Positions 46,649 through 57,558 of a DNA stretch of 64,000 nucleotides are shown here, in pieces. Each line of letters opens with the position of its first letter. Positions within the stretch are counted from its first letter, which is position 1. The notes under the pieces are model-generated. The model worked only from the letters and a program-made list of their open reading frames with translations, had not been told where the DNA came from and did no database searches. The stretch spans positions 1 through 64,000 of the forward strand of contig NZ_NEGK01000006.1 of NCBI RefSeq assembly GCF_002135435.1. Reading direction: 5' to 3'. The stretch comes from Acinetobacter sp. ANC 3813 (GTDB taxonomy: Bacteria; Pseudomonadota; Gammaproteobacteria; Pseudomonadales; Moraxellaceae). The translations under genes were made by a program, and so were the position numbers.

Positions 46649-46765
46649 TTAACCTTGACGCTGCTTATGACGAGGTTCTGCGCTGCAAATTACGCGAATA
46701 ACCCCATTACGACGGATAACTTTACAGCTACCACAAATTTTCTTTACAGAAGCTTGTACTTTCAT
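46649..46765 (-). CDS. rpmJ: 50S ribosomal protein L36
   Basis: A 38-residue gene too short for common ORF cut-offs. The protein begins [17 protein letters not shown] and ends RHKQRQG. It keeps the zinc-binding set C11, C14, C27 and H32, so it is the zinc-containing (C+) form. It lies between secY (20 bp upstream) and rpsM, as in other gammaproteobacteria. Confidence 0.96.
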
Positions 46766-46785
46766 GATGAAACCTCTAAGTGCGC

Positions 46786-48144
46786 TTATCCCTTAGGATG
46801 AGCAGTCGTTTTTCTCATTAATGATTGATTGTCATATTGATGCGAAGTCAAATGGGCTTGAAGCTGAGCCATAAAGTCCATTACAACTACCACAACGATC
46901 AGTAAAGATGTTCCGCCCAAGCTGAATGGAATCCCAAACGAGCTTTGCAGAATCATCGGCATTAAACAGATGATTGTGATATAAATCGCGCCGATAAACG
47001 TCAAACGATTGAGAATATGATCTAAGTAACGAGCAGTTTGCTCTCCTGGACGAATACCTGGCACATATGCTCCGCTGCGTTTAAGATTTTCTGATACTTC
47101 TTTCGGGCTGAAAACCAGCGCAGTATAGAAATAACAGAAGAAAATAATCAACGCACCGAACAGCACCAAATATAAAGGCTGACCAGGTGACAATACGAGT
47201 GCCAAATCTTGCAGGCCACGCTTAATAAAACCAGCATTCGGATCAGCGCTTCCCACCCATTGACCTAAGCTCGCAGGGAACAAAAGCAATGAGCTGGCAA
47301 AAATTGCCGGAATTACACCCGCCATATTAATTTTTAATGGCAAATGTGACTGCTGAGCTGAAAACACGCGGCGGCCTTGCTGTTTTTGCGCATAATTTAC
47401 TGGAATACGACGCTGCGCTTTCTCAATAAATACAATGGCAGCCAAAACAGCTAAAGATAATAAGCCAAAGATTGCCAAGCCGATTAAGCTTGTTTGGCCA
47501 TTATCTGTAGATGATAAAGATTGCAGAACCAAGTTCGGCAAACCAGCAACAATACCGGCAAAGATGATCATGGAAATACCATTACCCACTCCGCGCTCAG
47601 TAATTTGCTCACCCAGCCACATCAGAAACATCGTACCTGCAACCAGTGAAGTAACAGCCGGAACGTAAAAAGCCAGACCAGAACTCAGAGTAATCCCCTG
47701 ACTGATAAGGCCTGCACACATCCCTACTGCCTGCACCAATGCAAGAAACAGTGTACCTTGACGCGTATACTGATTAATTTTGCGCTTGCCTTGCTCACCC
47801 TCTTTTTTCAAAGCTTCGAGTGAAGGAACAACTGTAGACATCAGCTGTACAATAATAGACGCTGAAATATACGGCATGATCCCGAGTGCAAGAATCGACA
47901 TGCGCTCTAATGCACCGCCGGAAAACATGTTAAACAAACCAAGGATTGTACCTTGGTTTGCATTAAACAAGTTTTCAAGGGCCGCATTATTAATGCCCGG
48001 TACCGGAATATGCGCTCCTAGCCGAAAAACCAGCAATGCACCAATGAGAAACATCATTCGGCGAATTATTTCACGGTATTTCACATGAAATGGCTGGCCT
48101 TTCATCATATTAACATGACCTGTAGAACTAGGAGTCATAGACAC
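46786..48144 (-). CDS. secY: preprotein translocase subunit SecY
   Basis: Central channel of the Sec translocon in the inner membrane. About 452 residues with ten membrane helices. The first helix segment [20 protein letters not shown] and the plug-region [28 protein letters not shown] match SecY. The start is taken as GTG at 48144 because GGAG lies 9-10 nt upstream; an ATG at 48138 is the alternative. It follows rplO by 6 bp and precedes rpmJ. Confidence 0.97.
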
Positions 48145-48150
48145 TGGGGA

Positions 48151-48591
48151 TTACTCCTCGACTTTACCGCCAGCAGCTTCAACAGCAGCTTTAGCGCCTT
48201 TAGTCAATGCAACACCTTGAACAGTGAAAGCACGAGTAATTTCACCAGAAAGTACGATACGCGCACGCAACATATCTTTACGTACAACGTTAGCAGCTTT
48301 TAAAGTTTCAAGTGAAACAATATCACCTTCAACTTTAGCAAGTTCTGATAAACGTACTTCAGCAGTTTTCAAAGCCAACTGGCTAGTGAAACCGAATTTA
48401 GGCAAACGGCGATATAGCGCAGTTTGACCGCCTTCGAAACCAGGACGTGTACCACCGCTCTTACGTGAGTTTTGACCTTTGACACCACGGCCACCAGTCT
48501 TACCAACGCCAGAACCGATACCACGGCCTAGACGAAGGTTGTCACGCTTAGCGCCTTCTGCTGGCGCAATTGTATTTAAACGCAGAGTCAT
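48151..48591 (-). CDS. rplO: 50S ribosomal protein L15
   Basis: Large-subunit assembly protein. The 146-residue protein begins [20 protein letters not shown] and has the glycine-rich [19 protein letters not shown] stretch that identifies L15. It lies in the spc operon order between rpmD (3 bp upstream) and secY. Confidence 0.98.
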   Translation of the reverse strand: MTLRLNTIAPAEGAKRDNLRLGRGIGSGVGKTGGRGVKGQNSRKSGGTRPGFEGGQTALYRRLPKFGFTSQLALKTAEVRLSELAKVEGDIVSLETLKAANVVRKDMLRARIVLSGEITRAFTVQGVALTKGAKAAVEAAGGKVEE

Positions 48592-48594
48592 GGC

Positions 48595-48771
48595 TTATTC
48601 CTCTACACTAACCATATAGTAGACTTGGTTGATCATACCGCGGTTAGAAGGTGTATCTTGAACTTCTACAGTATGACCAATACGACGCAGACCTAAACCT
48701 TTAAGGCTAAGCTTGTGATTTTTCAAGCGGTGCGATGCAGATTTAGTCTGGGTAACTTTAATCGTTTTCAT
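48595..48771 (-). CDS. rpmD: 50S ribosomal protein L30
   Basis: A 58-residue gene below the common ORF cut-off. The protein begins [20 protein letters not shown] and contains [20 protein letters not shown], the L30 signature. It lies between rpsE (6 bp upstream) and rplO, the conserved spc order. Confidence 0.97.
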   Translation of the reverse strand: MKTIKVTQTKSASHRLKNHKLSLKGLGLRRIGHTVEVQDTPSNRGMINQVYYMVSVEE

Positions 48772-48777
48772 GATTGA

Positions 48778-49275
48778 TTACCCTTGAATTTGTTCTACAG
48801 AAAGACCGCGTTTAGCAGCAACTTTCTCTGGAGAAGTCATATCGCGCAGACCGTTAAAAGTCGCGTTTACAACGTTCGCAGCGTTTGTAGAACCATAACA
48901 TTTTGTCAACACGTTACGCACGCCAACAGCTTCTAAAACTGCACGCATAGCGCCACCAGCGATTACACCAGTACCTTCAGAAGCAGGCTGCATGTAAACA
49001 CGGCTAGCACCGTGACGAGCATTGATAGGATGCTGAACAGTACCGTCAACAAGATCAACAGTAATCATGTTGCGACGAGCAGCTTCAAGCGCTTTAGAAA
49101 TAGCAGCTGGAACTTCACGCGCTTTACCGCGACCAAAACCTACGCGACCATTACCGTCACCCACAACAGTCAATGCTGTGAAAGAGAAGATACGACCACC
49201 CTTAACAACTTTGGCTACACGATCAACGGCAACCAGCTTTTCAACAAGACCTTCGTTTTGTTCAACTTTAGCCAT
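48778..49275 (-). CDS. rpsE: 30S ribosomal protein S5
   Basis: Small-subunit protein involved in decoding accuracy and mRNA helicase activity. The 165-residue protein has [20 protein letters not shown], the double-stranded RNA-binding part, and [19 protein letters not shown]. It precedes rpmD by 6 bp and follows rplR by 2 bp. Confidence 0.98.
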   Translation of the reverse strand: MAKVEQNEGLVEKLVAVDRVAKVVKGGRIFSFTALTVVGDGNGRVGFGRGKAREVPAAISKALEAARRNMITVDLVDGTVQHPINARHGASRVYMQPASEGTGVIAGGAMRAVLEAVGVRNVLTKCYGSTNAANVVNATFNGLRDMTSPEKVAAKRGLSVEQIQG

Positions 49276-49277
49276 GA

Positions 49278-49628
49278 TTAGAACTCCAAGCCGTTTTCAC
49301 GAGCAGCATCAGCCAAGGCTTTGATACGACCATGATATTTAAAACCAGAACGGTCAAATGCAACTTTAGTAACGCCAGCTGCTTTAGCACGTTCTGCGAT
49401 TAAAGCACCTACTTTTTGAGCTGCTTCAACATTACCAGTTGTACCAGCACGTAGAGTAGCGTCTAAAGTAGAAGCTTGCGCTAATACTTTGCCACCATCT
49501 GCTGAAATAACTTGAGCATAGATGTGACGCGGAGTGCGGTTTACACACAAACGAGTCGCACCCAATGCACGGATGTGCAAGCGTGTGCTTTTCGCACGAC
49601 GCAAACGGGTTTGTTTCTTTTCGTTCAT
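49278..49628 (-). CDS. rplR: 50S ribosomal protein L18
   Basis: 5S rRNA-binding protein. The 116-residue protein has a basic N-terminal arm ([20 protein letters not shown]) and the C-terminal [21 protein letters not shown] segment typical of L18. It lies between rplF and rpsE. Confidence 0.98.
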   Translation of the reverse strand: MNEKKQTRLRRAKSTRLHIRALGATRLCVNRTPRHIYAQVISADGGKVLAQASTLDATLRAGTTGNVEAAQKVGALIAERAKAAGVTKVAFDRSGFKYHGRIKALADAARENGLEF

Positions 49629-49642
49629 AAGAACCTCGCGCC

Positions 49643-50176
49643 TTATTTCTTCTTAGCTTCTTTACGAAGTACAACTTCGTCAGAATAACGAACACCTTTG
49701 CCTTTATACGGCTCTGGCGGACGGTAACCACGGATTTCTGCAGCAACTTGACCTAATTTAGCTTTATCAGCTGATTTAAGTACAATTTCAGTTGCAGTTG
49801 GAGTTTCAGCAGTTACACCTTCAGGAAGGTTGTAGTCAATTGGATGTGAAAAACCAAGGTTAAGGTTAACAATGTTACCTTTAACCGCAGCTTTATAACC
49901 AACACCAATCAGTTGCAACTTACGTTCGAAACCTTCACTAACACCTTTCACAAGGTTGTTAAGAACAGCGCGAGCAGTACCAGCTTGCATCCAAGAATCG
50001 CGAGATTCTTTTACAGGAGCAATTTGAAGATTACCTTCTTCCTGTTTTAGCTCGACCAGCGCATGCAGGTTGAAAGACAAAGTACCTTTACTGCCTTTCA
50101 CTTCGACCTGCCGGCCGTTCTGAGTAACTGTTACACCATTAGGTACAGTTACTGGGGCTTTAGCCACACGAGACAT
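49643..50176 (-). CDS. rplF: 50S ribosomal protein L6
   Basis: Large-subunit protein near the sarcin-ricin loop and the factor-binding site. The 177-residue protein begins [17 protein letters not shown] and ends with the conserved [21 protein letters not shown]. It is 14 bp before rplR in the spc order. Confidence 0.98.
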   Translation of the reverse strand: MSRVAKAPVTVPNGVTVTQNGRQVEVKGSKGTLSFNLHALVELKQEEGNLQIAPVKESRDSWMQAGTARAVLNNLVKGVSEGFERKLQLIGVGYKAAVKGNIVNLNLGFSHPIDYNLPEGVTAETPTATEIVLKSADKAKLGQVAAEIRGYRPPEPYKGKGVRYSDEVVLRKEAKKK

Positions 50177-50189
50177 GAGGAATCACCTA

Positions 50190-50585
50190 TTAAGAAACAA
50201 AAGCAATAACTTCACCACCGATACCTGCAGCACGTGCAGCGCGATCAGTCATGATGCCTTTGCTTGTAGAAACAATTGCAATACCCAAACCTTGCTTAAC
50301 GCTAGGAAGTGCATCTTTACCGCGGTATTGGCGAAGGCCTGGACGGCTAACGCGTTTAACGGTATCGATTACTGGCTTGCCTTCGAAATATTTTAAAGTA
50401 ATCGTTAAAGTCGCTTTGCCTTCATTGTCAGCAACAGCTACATCAGCGATATAACCTTCTTGTTGAAGAACGTTTGCAATAGCAACCTTCAACTTAGAAT
50501 TAGGCATAGAAACTGTTTGTTTCTTTGCCATTTGTGCGTTACGAACACGTGTTAGCATGTCGGCAACGGTATCTTGCATACTCAT
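50190..50585 (-). CDS. rpsH: 30S ribosomal protein S8
   Basis: 16S-rRNA-binding protein; in E. coli it represses the spc operon by binding near rplE. The 131-residue protein begins [20 protein letters not shown] and ends [22 protein letters not shown]. It is placed between rpsN and rplF, as expected. Confidence 0.98.
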   Translation of the reverse strand: MSMQDTVADMLTRVRNAQMAKKQTVSMPNSKLKVAIANVLQQEGYIADVAVADNEGKATLTITLKYFEGKPVIDTVKRVSRPGLRQYRGKDALPSVKQGLGIAIVSTSKGIMTDRAARAAGIGGEVIAFVS

Positions 50586-50597
50586 CTATAGCGCTCC

Positions 50598-50903
50598 TTA
50601 CCAGCTTGCCTTAACAACGCCCGGTACATCACCTTGCATTACTGTTTCACGTAATTTGTTACGGCTTAGGCCGAACTTACGGAAGTAACCATGTGGACGA
50701 CCAGTTAGACCGCAACGGTTACGCAGACGTACTGGAGATGCATTACGCGGTAATGCTTGAAATTTCATCATCGCTTCGAAACGTTCTTCGTCTGATGCAT
50801 TTACATTTGCAATCGTTGCTTTTAATTCAGCACGTTTTGCAGCGTATTTAGCAACAGTTTTTTCGCGTTTCAATTCGCGATTAATCATGCCTTTCTTAGC
50901 CAT
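50598..50903 (-). CDS. rpsN: 30S ribosomal protein S14
   Basis: Head protein of the small subunit. The 101-residue protein is the long, zinc-free (C-) type: [20 protein letters not shown] at the start and the [20 protein letters not shown] segment later, without the CxxC pairs of short S14. It lies between rplE and rpsH. Confidence 0.98.
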   Translation of the reverse strand: MAKKGMINRELKREKTVAKYAAKRAELKATIANVNASDEERFEAMMKFQALPRNASPVRLRNRCGLTGRPHGYFRKFGLSRNKLRETVMQGDVPGVVKASW

Positions 50904-50912
50904 ATCGACCTC

Positions 50913-51449
50913 TTATTTGAACGGGAAGCCGAATGCACGCATAAGCGCACGGCCTTCGTCATCGGTGCGAGCAGTCGTAGTAATGGTAATATCCATACCA
51001 CGAATACGATCAATCTTATCAAAATCGATTTCAGGGAACATGATCTGTTCCTTCAAACCCATTGAGTAGTTACCACGGCCATCAAATGATTTCGCAGAAA
51101 AACCGCGGAAGTCACGAATACGTGGGATCGCAATAGAGATCAAACGATCTAAGAATTCATACATACGTTCGCCACGTAAAGTAACTTTACAGCCGATCGG
51201 CCAACCATCACGGATTTTAAAACCAGCGATAGATTTGCGAGCTAATGTAAGAACTGGTTTTTGACCAGCAATCGCTTGCATATCAGCAAGAGCACCATCA
51301 AGGAGTTTTTTGTCAGCAGAAGCTGCGCCAACACCCATGTTGATCGTGATTTTAGTGATGCGAGGAATCTCCATCACATTTTTAACGGCTAAAGTCTCTT
51401 GTAACTGAGCTTTTAGTTCGTCGTTGTAACGTGTTTTAAGTCTGGCCAT
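50913..51449 (-). CDS. rplE: 50S ribosomal protein L5
   Basis: 5S rRNA-binding protein contacting the small-subunit head. The 178-residue protein has [19 protein letters not shown] near the start and ends [17 protein letters not shown], the L5 signature. It lies between rplX (16 bp upstream) and rpsN. Confidence 0.98.
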   Translation of the reverse strand: MARLKTRYNDELKAQLQETLAVKNVMEIPRITKITINMGVGAASADKKLLDGALADMQAIAGQKPVLTLARKSIAGFKIRDGWPIGCKVTLRGERMYEFLDRLISIAIPRIRDFRGFSAKSFDGRGNYSMGLKEQIMFPEIDFDKIDRIRGMDITITTTARTDDEGRALMRAFGFPFK

Positions 51450-51465
51450 TGCCTATTTCAACCTA

Positions 51466-51783
51466 TTACTTCGCTACCGCCACTGATTCACCATTTGATT
51501 TGTAAACGCGAGTTTTCACGCCTTCAATCGTCTGGTAACCAACACGGTCAGCCTTTTGGGTTGCAGCATTAAAAATTGCCACGTTTGAGATGTGAAGCGA
51601 AGCTTCTTGTGTAACTACAGCGCCTTCAGCACCTGTTGCACGGTTCGGCTTTTGATGCTTCTTAACTAAGTTCAAGCCTTCAACAAGAACTCGGTCATTA
51701 GAAACAGACAAAACAGTACCTTGTTTGCCTTTTTCTTTACCTGCGATCACAATTACTTGATCGCCCTTTTTAATCTTAGCCAT
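51466..51783 (-). CDS. rplX: 50S ribosomal protein L24
   Basis: Assembly initiator of the large subunit. The 105-residue protein has the KOW motif GDQVIVIAGKEKGKQGTVLS and the GLNLVKKHQKP segment. It lies between rplN and rplE in the spc order. Confidence 0.98.
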   Translation of the reverse strand: MAKIKKGDQVIVIAGKEKGKQGTVLSVSNDRVLVEGLNLVKKHQKPNRATGAEGAVVTQEASLHISNVAIFNAATQKADRVGYQTIEGVKTRVYKSNGESVAVAK

Positions 51784-51792
51784 GATCGCCTC

Positions 51793-52161
51793 TTATAGAA
51801 CTTCAGGAGCCAGTGAAATAATTTTCATGAACTGTTCAGTACGAAGTTCACGAGTCACAGGTCCGAAAATACGAGTTGCAATCGGCGCTTTGTTGTTGTT
51901 CAAAATAACAGCTGCGTTATCGTCGAAACGGATAACAGAACCATCTGGACGACGGATGCCGAACTTTGTACGTACAACAACAGCATTCATCACGTCACCT
52001 TTTTTAACACGTGCGCGTGGAATAGCTTCTTTTACAGTAACTTTAATAATGTCGCCAACAGAAGCATAACGACGATGTGAGCCACCAAGTACTTTAATAC
52101 ATTGTACGCGGCGGGCACCACTGTTGTCTGCTACGTCGAGCATACTTTCGGTTTGAATCAT
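51793..52161 (-). CDS. rplN: 50S ribosomal protein L14
   Basis: Large-subunit protein at the subunit interface. The 122-residue protein begins [19 protein letters not shown] and contains the conserved [20 protein letters not shown]. It is the first gene of the classical spc operon, 89 bp after rpsQ. Confidence 0.98.
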   Translation of the reverse strand: MIQTESMLDVADNSGARRVQCIKVLGGSHRRYASVGDIIKVTVKEAIPRARVKKGDVMNAVVVRTKFGIRRPDGSVIRFDDNAAVILNNNKAPIATRIFGPVTRELRTEQFMKIISLAPEVL

Positions 52162-52250
52162 TGCCCTACTCCAAAACCGAGCATCACCGGTCGCAATTTC
52201 GAAAGGCTCAAAGAGTACTCGAAATTAACCGATGATGCAAGAACGTTTAA

Positions 52251-52508
52251 TTACTCAGCAGCTGCTTCAACAACTTCAACTAATGTCCAAGACTTAGTTT
52301 TAGAAATTGGGCGGCTTTCTTTGATAGTTACAACATCGCCAGTTTTAGCTGTGTTGTTCTCATCATGAGCGTGTAATTTAGTTGAACGGCGGATTAATTT
52401 GCCATACAACGGGTGTTGAACTCGGCGTTCGATAAGCACAACAATAGACTTGTCCATTTTGTCGCTTACTACTTTGCCGGTTAACGTGCGGACTGTATTT
52501 TCACTCAT
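52251..52508 (-). CDS. rpsQ: 30S ribosomal protein S17
   Basis: Early 16S-rRNA-binding protein. The 85-residue protein contains [20 protein letters not shown] and [23 protein letters not shown], typical of S17. It overlaps the end of rpmC by 4 bp, implying translational coupling. Last gene of the S10 part. Confidence 0.98.
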   Translation of the reverse strand: MSENTVRTLTGKVVSDKMDKSIVVLIERRVQHPLYGKLIRRSTKLHAHDENNTAKTGDVVTIKESRPISKTKSWTLVEVVEAAAE

Positions 52509-52702
52509 TGTCCGTTCCCCTGTTTTTCGGTAAGGAGGGTCTTAATACGAGCAATAGTTTTGCGAGTAAGCGCAACTTCGTGCGATTTACCCAATTGACC
52601 AGTTGCTTTCGCCATACGAAGACGGAATTGGTTTAGCTGTTGCTCATCAAGCAAAGCTGTCAACTCTTCTACCGACTTTTCACGTAGATCTTTAGTTTTC
52701 AT
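52505..52702 (-). CDS. rpmC: 50S ribosomal protein L29
   Basis: Two-helix protein near the exit tunnel. The 65-residue protein has [20 protein letters not shown] and [12 protein letters not shown]. It overlaps the rplP stop by 1 bp and the rpsQ start by 4 bp, so the three are translationally coupled. Confidence 0.98.
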   Translation of the reverse strand: MKTKDLREKSVEELTALLDEQQLNQFRLRMAKATGQLGKSHEVALTRKTIARIKTLLTEKQGNGQ

Positions 52703-53115
52703 TACATTACCGTCCGAGTCACGATAGTGGTTTTAAACGGAAGTTTAGCAGCTGCAAGCGTAAACGCTTCACGAGCCAATTCTTCGTTAACACCATCAAT
52801 TTCGTACAAGACTTTACCTGGTTTGATTTGGCAAACCCAGTATTCCACAGAACCTTTACCTTTACCCATACGAACTTCTAATGGTTTAGCAGTAATTGGC
52901 TTGTCTGGGAAAACACGGATAAAGATCTTACCACCACGTTTAATACGACGGCTGATTGTACGACGCGCTGCTTCAATTTGACGCGCTGTCATTTGACCGC
53001 GCTCAAGTGATTTAAGAGCAATAGTACCGAAAGATACTGAGCTGCCGCGATGCGCTAGGCCAGTGTTACGGCCTTTTTGCACTTTACGGAATTTAGTACG
53101 CTTAGGTTGCAACAT
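52702..53115 (-). CDS. rplP: 50S ribosomal protein L16
   Basis: Large-subunit protein at the A-site tRNA elbow. The 137-residue protein begins [19 protein letters not shown] and contains IFPDKPIT-type segment [19 protein letters not shown]. In other bacteria an arginine here is hydroxylated by a 2OG oxygenase. It lies between rpsC and rpmC. Confidence 0.98.
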   Translation of the reverse strand: MLQPKRTKFRKVQKGRNTGLAHRGSSVSFGTIALKSLERGQMTARQIEAARRTISRRIKRGGKIFIRVFPDKPITAKPLEVRMGKGKGSVEYWVCQIKPGKVLYEIDGVNEELAREAFTLAAAKLPFKTTIVTRTVM

Positions 53116-53118
53116 GGA

Positions 53119-53871
53119 TTATTCTCCTTTTTCAGCAGAACGATCATTGCGACGACCACGACGCTCTTGACCTTCACCACGACCGCGACCGCGTTTAGCT
53201 GGACGTTCTTCAGCAGGAGCAGGGTTCATGACTTGTTTCATGCCACCTAGTATCTCGCCACGGAATACCCAAACTTTAACACCGATCGTACCGTAAGTAG
53301 TTTCAGCACGCATAGTAGCATAGTCGATATCAGCACGAAGCGTATGAAGAGGCACACGGCCTTCACGATACCACTCAGTACGAGCAATCTCAGCACCGCC
53401 AAGACGGCCTGAAACTTCAACTTTAATACCTTTTGCACCAGCACGCATAGAGTTTTGTACCGCACGCTTCATAGCGCGACGGAACATAACGCGTTTTTCC
53501 AATTGAGAAGCAATAGCCTCAGCAACTAGACGAGCGTCCAAGTCAGGGCGATCAATTTCATTGATGCTAACTTGCGCAGGGACACCCATAATGGCTGTTA
53601 ATTCGCGTTGTAATTTCTCAATGTCTTCGCCTTTTTTACCGATAACGATACCAGGACGAGCAGTGCTAATTGTAATTTTAGCAGCGCCAGTAGGACGTTC
53701 GATAAGAATATTGCTGATCATTGCGTTCTTAAGTTTTTTAGTTAAAAACTCACGAACTTGCAAATCTTTAAGCAAGTATTCAGCGTATTGTTTCGGACTC
53801 GCATACCAGTTGGCGTTATGACGTTTTACAACACCAAGGCGGATACCGATTGGATGAACCTTCTGACCCAT
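53119..53871 (-). CDS. rpsC: 30S ribosomal protein S3
   Basis: Small-subunit protein at the mRNA entry channel. The 250-residue protein begins [20 protein letters not shown] and has the KH domain stretch [20 protein letters not shown]. The C-terminal tail is rich in Arg/Gly ([19 protein letters not shown]) and longer than in E. coli. It lies between rplV and rplP. Confidence 0.98.
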   Translation of the reverse strand: MGQKVHPIGIRLGVVKRHNANWYASPKQYAEYLLKDLQVREFLTKKLKNAMISNILIERPTGAAKITISTARPGIVIGKKGEDIEKLQRELTAIMGVPAQVSINEIDRPDLDARLVAEAIASQLEKRVMFRRAMKRAVQNSMRAGAKGIKVEVSGRLGGAEIARTEWYREGRVPLHTLRADIDYATMRAETTYGTIGVKVWVFRGEILGGMKQVMNPAPAEERPAKRGRGRGEGQERRGRRNDRSAEKGE

Positions 53872-53872
53872 A

Positions 53873-54202
53873 TCAAACCCCTACCTTAACGGTAATGTGA
53901 CAAGTACGCTTAGTAATACGATCTGCACGGCCTTTAGCACGCGGCAAAATACGTTTAAGGCTAGTGCCTTCATCAACGTAGATCGTAGAAACTTTAAGGT
54001 CGTCTACATCTAAACTGTTATTATGTTCAGCGTTTGCAATCGCAGATTCCAATGCTTTTTTTACCAAAACTGCAGCTTTTTTATTGCTGAAATTTAGGAT
54101 GTTAAGCGCGTGAGCAACTGATTTGCCACGGATTAAATCTGCAACCAAACGAGTTTTTTGTGCCGAGATAGCGGCACCGCGTAATTTAGCAGTAACTTCC
54201 AT
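53873..54202 (-). CDS. rplV: 50S ribosomal protein L22
   Basis: Large-subunit protein that lines the exit tunnel at its narrow point; its loop ([19 protein letters not shown]) is the macrolide-resistance-associated hairpin. 109 residues from the second ATG (54202), preferred because AAGG has better spacing to it; ATG at 54205 is the alternative. It lies between rpsS and rpsC with 1 bp before rpsC. Confidence 0.96.
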   Translation of the reverse strand: MEVTAKLRGAAISAQKTRLVADLIRGKSVAHALNILNFSNKKAAVLVKKALESAIANAEHNNSLDVDDLKVSTIYVDEGTSLKRILPRAKGRADRITKRTCHITVKVGV

Positions 54203-54211
54203 CATAGCACC

Positions 54212-54487
54212 TTAACGTTTAGACTTCTTGTCAACACCGTGACCACGATAGGTACGAGTTGGCGCGAATTCACCTAGTTTATGACCAACCATATGTTCAG
54301 ATACGATCACTGGAACATGGTTACGGCCATTATGGACAGAAATTGTTAAACCAACAAAATCCGGGAGGATCATCGAACGACGCGACCAAGTTTTGATCGG
54401 CTTACGGTTATTAGCCGCGATAGCCGCTTCAACCTTAGCGAACAAGTGCGCATCGACGAATGGGCCTTTTTTCAGAGAACGAGGCAT
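54212..54487 (-). CDS. rpsS: 30S ribosomal protein S19
   Basis: Head protein that forms a complex with S13. The 91-residue protein begins [20 protein letters not shown] and contains [20 protein letters not shown], both S19 hallmarks. It lies between rplB and rplV. Confidence 0.98.
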   Translation of the reverse strand: MPRSLKKGPFVDAHLFAKVEAAIAANNRKPIKTWSRRSMILPDFVGLTISVHNGRNHVPVIVSEHMVGHKLGEFAPTRTYRGHGVDKKSKR

Positions 54488-54506
54488 TGTCAGATTCCTT
54501 TACTTG

Positions 54507-55331
54507 TTACTTAACGCGACGGTCGCGAATGATCATCTTAGTCGTACGCTTATTGGTACGTGTCTTGTACCCTTTAGCTTTTTGACCCCATGGACTTACA
54601 GGTTGAATACCTTTATTACGCCCTTCACCACCACCATGTGGATGGTCAACTGGGTTCATTGCCATACCGCGAACAGTAGGACGAACGCCACGCCAGCGTG
54701 ATGCACCTGCTTTACCAAGTGAACGAAGGTTGCTTTCTGAGTTAGAAACTTCGCCTAACACAGCACGGCATTCAACGTGTACTTTACGCATTTCGCCTGA
54801 ACGCAGACGAATAATTGCATAAGAACCGTCACGACCCAACAATTGAGCAGAAGTACCAGCAGAACGTACTAATTGTGCGCCTTTACCGATTTTAAGCTCG
54901 ATGTTGTGAAGAGTAGAACCGATCGGCATATTGCGAAGTGGCAAGCAGTTACCTGGACGAATTGGAGCATCGTTACCAGACTGAACTGAATCACCAGCGC
55001 GAAGGCCTTTAGGTGCAATAATATAGCGACGCTCACCGTCAGCATAAAGCACAAGTGCGATATGTGAAGTACGGTTAGGATCGTATTCAATACGTTCAAC
55101 TACAGCAGGGATGCCGTCTTTGTTACGTTTGAAGTCAACGATACGGTAGTGCTGTTTATGACCACCACCAACGTGACGAGTCGTAATGTGACCATTGTTA
55201 TTACGGCCGCCAGTACGCTTTTTAGCTTCAACCAACGGAGAGTACGGTGCGCCTTTGTGAAGATGGTCGTGAACGACTTTCTCTACAAAGCGGCGGCCCG
55301 GAGACGTTGGCTTACATTTTTGAATAGGCAT
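54507..55331 (-). CDS. rplB: 50S ribosomal protein L2
   Basis: Primary 23S-rRNA-binding protein needed for peptidyl transfer and subunit association. The 274-residue protein begins [20 protein letters not shown] and has the conserved [17 protein letters not shown] motif with the functional histidine. It lies between rplW and rpsS. Confidence 0.98.
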   Translation of the reverse strand: MPIQKCKPTSPGRRFVEKVVHDHLHKGAPYSPLVEAKKRTGGRNNNGHITTRHVGGGHKQHYRIVDFKRNKDGIPAVVERIEYDPNRTSHIALVLYADGERRYIIAPKGLRAGDSVQSGNDAPIRPGNCLPLRNMPIGSTLHNIELKIGKGAQLVRSAGTSAQLLGRDGSYAIIRLRSGEMRKVHVECRAVLGEVSNSESNLRSLGKAGASRWRGVRPTVRGMAMNPVDHPHGGGEGRNKGIQPVSPWGQKAKGYKTRTNKRTTKMIIRDRRVK

Positions 55332-55342
55332 AATTTCCGTCC

Positions 55343-55663
55343 TTATTCCGCTGCGTTTTCAGCGGTATCGCCCAAGTCAGCCATTTCAACATCTTGGCCA
55401 GCTTTCAGGGTGACGTATGCTTTTTTAACATCAGAACGGCGTCCTAATGTTTTACCAAAGCGCTTAGTCTTACCTTTAGTGATCGTTGTGTTAACTTTAA
55501 CAACTTGAACACCAAACAGTTGCTCTACTGCTTTTTTGATTTCAAGCTTGTTTGCATCAAGTGCAACTTTAAAAACTTGAACACCAGCAGCTTCGCCTAA
55601 AACTTGTGCTTTCTCTGAGAATACAGGTCCTTGCAGGACTTGATAGATACGTTCGTTGTTCAT
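55343..55663 (-). CDS. rplW: 50S ribosomal protein L23
   Basis: Exit-tunnel protein that docks trigger factor and SRP. The 106-residue protein contains [22 protein letters not shown] and the [20 protein letters not shown] segment. The rplD stop overlaps its start by 4 bp, so the two are coupled. Confidence 0.98.
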   Translation of the reverse strand: MNNERIYQVLQGPVFSEKAQVLGEAAGVQVFKVALDANKLEIKKAVEQLFGVQVVKVNTTITKGKTKRFGKTLGRRSDVKKAYVTLKAGQDVEMADLGDTAENAAE

Positions 55664-56262
55664 CCGAGTTCTACCTCAATTTTCTTAGCAGCAGCTACAG
55701 ACATAACAACTTTGTCAAACGCAATCAAGCTAACAGGATCAATTGCAGCAGCATCAACCACATCAACGTGTGGAATGTTGCGAGCAGCAAGATACAAGTT
55801 CTCATCAACAGCATCTGTAACGATTAATGCGCGAGTGGCATTTAAGTCGTTAAGTTTTGCAAGCAATTCTTTAGTTTTTGGAGCTGCAACAGCAAACTCT
55901 TCAACTAAAACTAAGCGATCTTGACGAACAAGTTCAGCTAGGATGCATTGCATAGCACCGCGGTACATTTTACGGTTAACTTTTTGAGACCAGTCTTGTG
56001 GACGAGCAGCAAAAGTTTTACCGCCGCCAACCCAGATTGGGCTACGAATAGAACCAGCACGTGCGCGGCCAGTACCTTTTTGACGGAATGGCTTTTTGCC
56101 GCCGCCAGATACATCGCCACGAGATTTTTGAGCTTTAGAACCTTGACGACCGCCAGCTAAGTAAGCTGTAACAACTTGGTGTACAAGAGCTTCGTTAAAC
56201 TCACGCCCGAAAGCAACTTCAGACAATTCAACAGCAGAGCCGGAAACAGTATTTAAATTCAC
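55660..56262 (-). CDS. rplD: 50S ribosomal protein L4
   Basis: Exit-tunnel protein; in E. coli L4 also represses the S10 operon by acting on its leader. The 200-residue protein has the loop [20 protein letters not shown] and [17 protein letters not shown], typical of L4. It overlaps rplW by 4 bp and follows rplC by 11 bp. Confidence 0.98.
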   Translation of the reverse strand: MNLNTVSGSAVELSEVAFGREFNEALVHQVVTAYLAGGRQGSKAQKSRGDVSGGGKKPFRQKGTGRARAGSIRSPIWVGGGKTFAARPQDWSQKVNRKMYRGAMQCILAELVRQDRLVLVEEFAVAAPKTKELLAKLNDLNATRALIVTDAVDENLYLAARNIPHVDVVDAAAIDPVSLIAFDKVVMSVAAAKKIEVELG

Positions 56263-56273
56263 GTTATTTCCCC

Positions 56274-56912
56274 TCAGGCCTTGATCGTAGGACGAACAGT
56301 TACGTCACCACCGGTAGCACCAGGAACTGCGCCTTTAACAACAAGAACTGAACGTTCTGCGTCAATAGAAACAATCTCAAGACCCTGTGTAGTTACGCGT
56401 TCAGCACCTAAATGGCCAGCCATTTTTTTGCCTTTAAATACGCGACCAGGAGTCTGGTTTTGACCAGTAGAACCTAAAACACGGTGAGAAAGTGAGTTAC
56501 CGTGAGTAGCATCTTGAGTACGGAAGTTCCAACGCTTAACACCGCCTTGAAAACCTTTACCTTTAGATGTACCAGTTACGTCAACAATTTGACCAACTGT
56601 GAACAAGTCAACAGTTAAAGTACCACCAACTTCACGACCTTCAAGATCAGCTTCTGTAGCGCGGAATTCTTGAACTAAACGGCCAGCAGCAACACCAGCT
56701 TTCGCAAAGTGGCCTTTCTGAGCGTTAGTTACGCGAGATTCGCGACGTTCACCAGTAGTGATTTGAATTGCTTGATAACCATCAGTTTCAAGCGTTTTGA
56801 TTTGAGTGATGCGGTTTGGATCAACCTCAATCACTGTAACAGGTACAGAAACACCAGCATCTGTAAAGATACGTGTCATACCGCACTTGCGACCGACTAA
56901 ACCAATAGCCAT
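56274..56912 (-). CDS. rplC: 50S ribosomal protein L3
   Basis: Early assembly protein near the peptidyl-transferase centre. The 212-residue protein starts [20 protein letters not shown] from the ATG at 56912, chosen because AGAGG lies at a better distance than to the in-frame ATG at 56918. The conserved [13 protein letters not shown] and [19 protein letters not shown] segments, with the modified glutamine region, are present. Confidence 0.97.
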   Translation of the reverse strand: MAIGLVGRKCGMTRIFTDAGVSVPVTVIEVDPNRITQIKTLETDGYQAIQITTGERRESRVTNAQKGHFAKAGVAAGRLVQEFRATEADLEGREVGGTLTVDLFTVGQIVDVTGTSKGKGFQGGVKRWNFRTQDATHGNSLSHRVLGSTGQNQTPGRVFKGKKMAGHLGAERVTTQGLEIVSIDAERSVLVVKGAVPGATGGDVTVRPTIKA

Positions 56913-56976
56913 GTGCATAAACCTCTAAAAAAGCGACTTAATTAACTTTTAAAGTTCGTTAATTAACCCGAAAGCC

Positions 56977-57288
56977 TTAACCCAATGCGATCTGAACATC
57001 AACACCAGCTGCAAGATCCAACTTCATCAACGCATCTACAGTTTTGTCTGTAGGTTGAACGATGTCGATCAAACGCTTGTAAGTACGGATTTCGTACTGG
57101 TCACGCGCATCTTTGTTTACGTGTGGTGATGTTAAAACGTTAAAACGCTCGATGCGAGTTGGCATCGGGATTGGACCGCAAACTTGTGCGCCAGTGCGTT
57201 TTGCTGTTTCTACGATTTCTTGAGAAGATTGATCAATTAAACGGTGATCAAAAGACTTAAGACGGATACGAATTCTCTGGTTAGACAT
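56977..57288 (-). CDS. rpsJ: 30S ribosomal protein S10
   Basis: Small-subunit head protein that doubles as NusE in transcription antitermination. The 103-residue protein begins [20 protein letters not shown]; the frame extends 17 codons further upstream (to 57339) with no homology, so the ATG at 57288 is used. It is the first gene of the S10-spc-alpha block. Confidence 0.97.
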   Translation of the reverse strand: MSNQRIRIRLKSFDHRLIDQSSQEIVETAKRTGAQVCGPIPMPTRIERFNVLTSPHVNKDARDQYEIRTYKRLIDIVQPTDKTVDALMKLDLAAGVDVQIALG

Positions 57289-57464
57289 ACCAGTTAACTC
57301 CAAGCCAAAATATAAAGAATCACTCATGACGCATCCCACCCCACCAAATATGGAGCAAGTGTCAAGAGCAGTGAAATATCACTAAGGTCATGATCGATGC
57401 CACGACTGTCACGATAGTTAAGCTGCTTACTCGCAGTTAACCCCCTTTCAATAAAGGGTCGCTC

Positions 57465-57493
57465 ATTATATCCATTGTTTAATGCATAAGCAA
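57465..57493 (-). promoter_or_regulatory. promoter of the S10-spc-alpha supercluster
   Basis: Minus strand -35 TTGCTT (57488-57493) and perfect -10 TATAAT (57465-57470), 17-bp spacer, followed by a GC-containing discriminator GAGCGACC. It gives a leader of about 170 nt before rpsJ. The leader begins with a 6-bp hairpin CCCTTTATTGAAAGGG. Confidence 0.75.
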
Positions 57494-57558
57494 ATATCTT
57501 TTCTTTTTTTTAGCCTTTTTTTGTATTTGCTCACGCCTCAACATTGTTTGCTTTTTGA

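Noticed and set aside
47435..48303. Rightward frames inside secY and rplO
   Set aside because: Antisense shadows of strongly conserved ribosomal-cluster genes.
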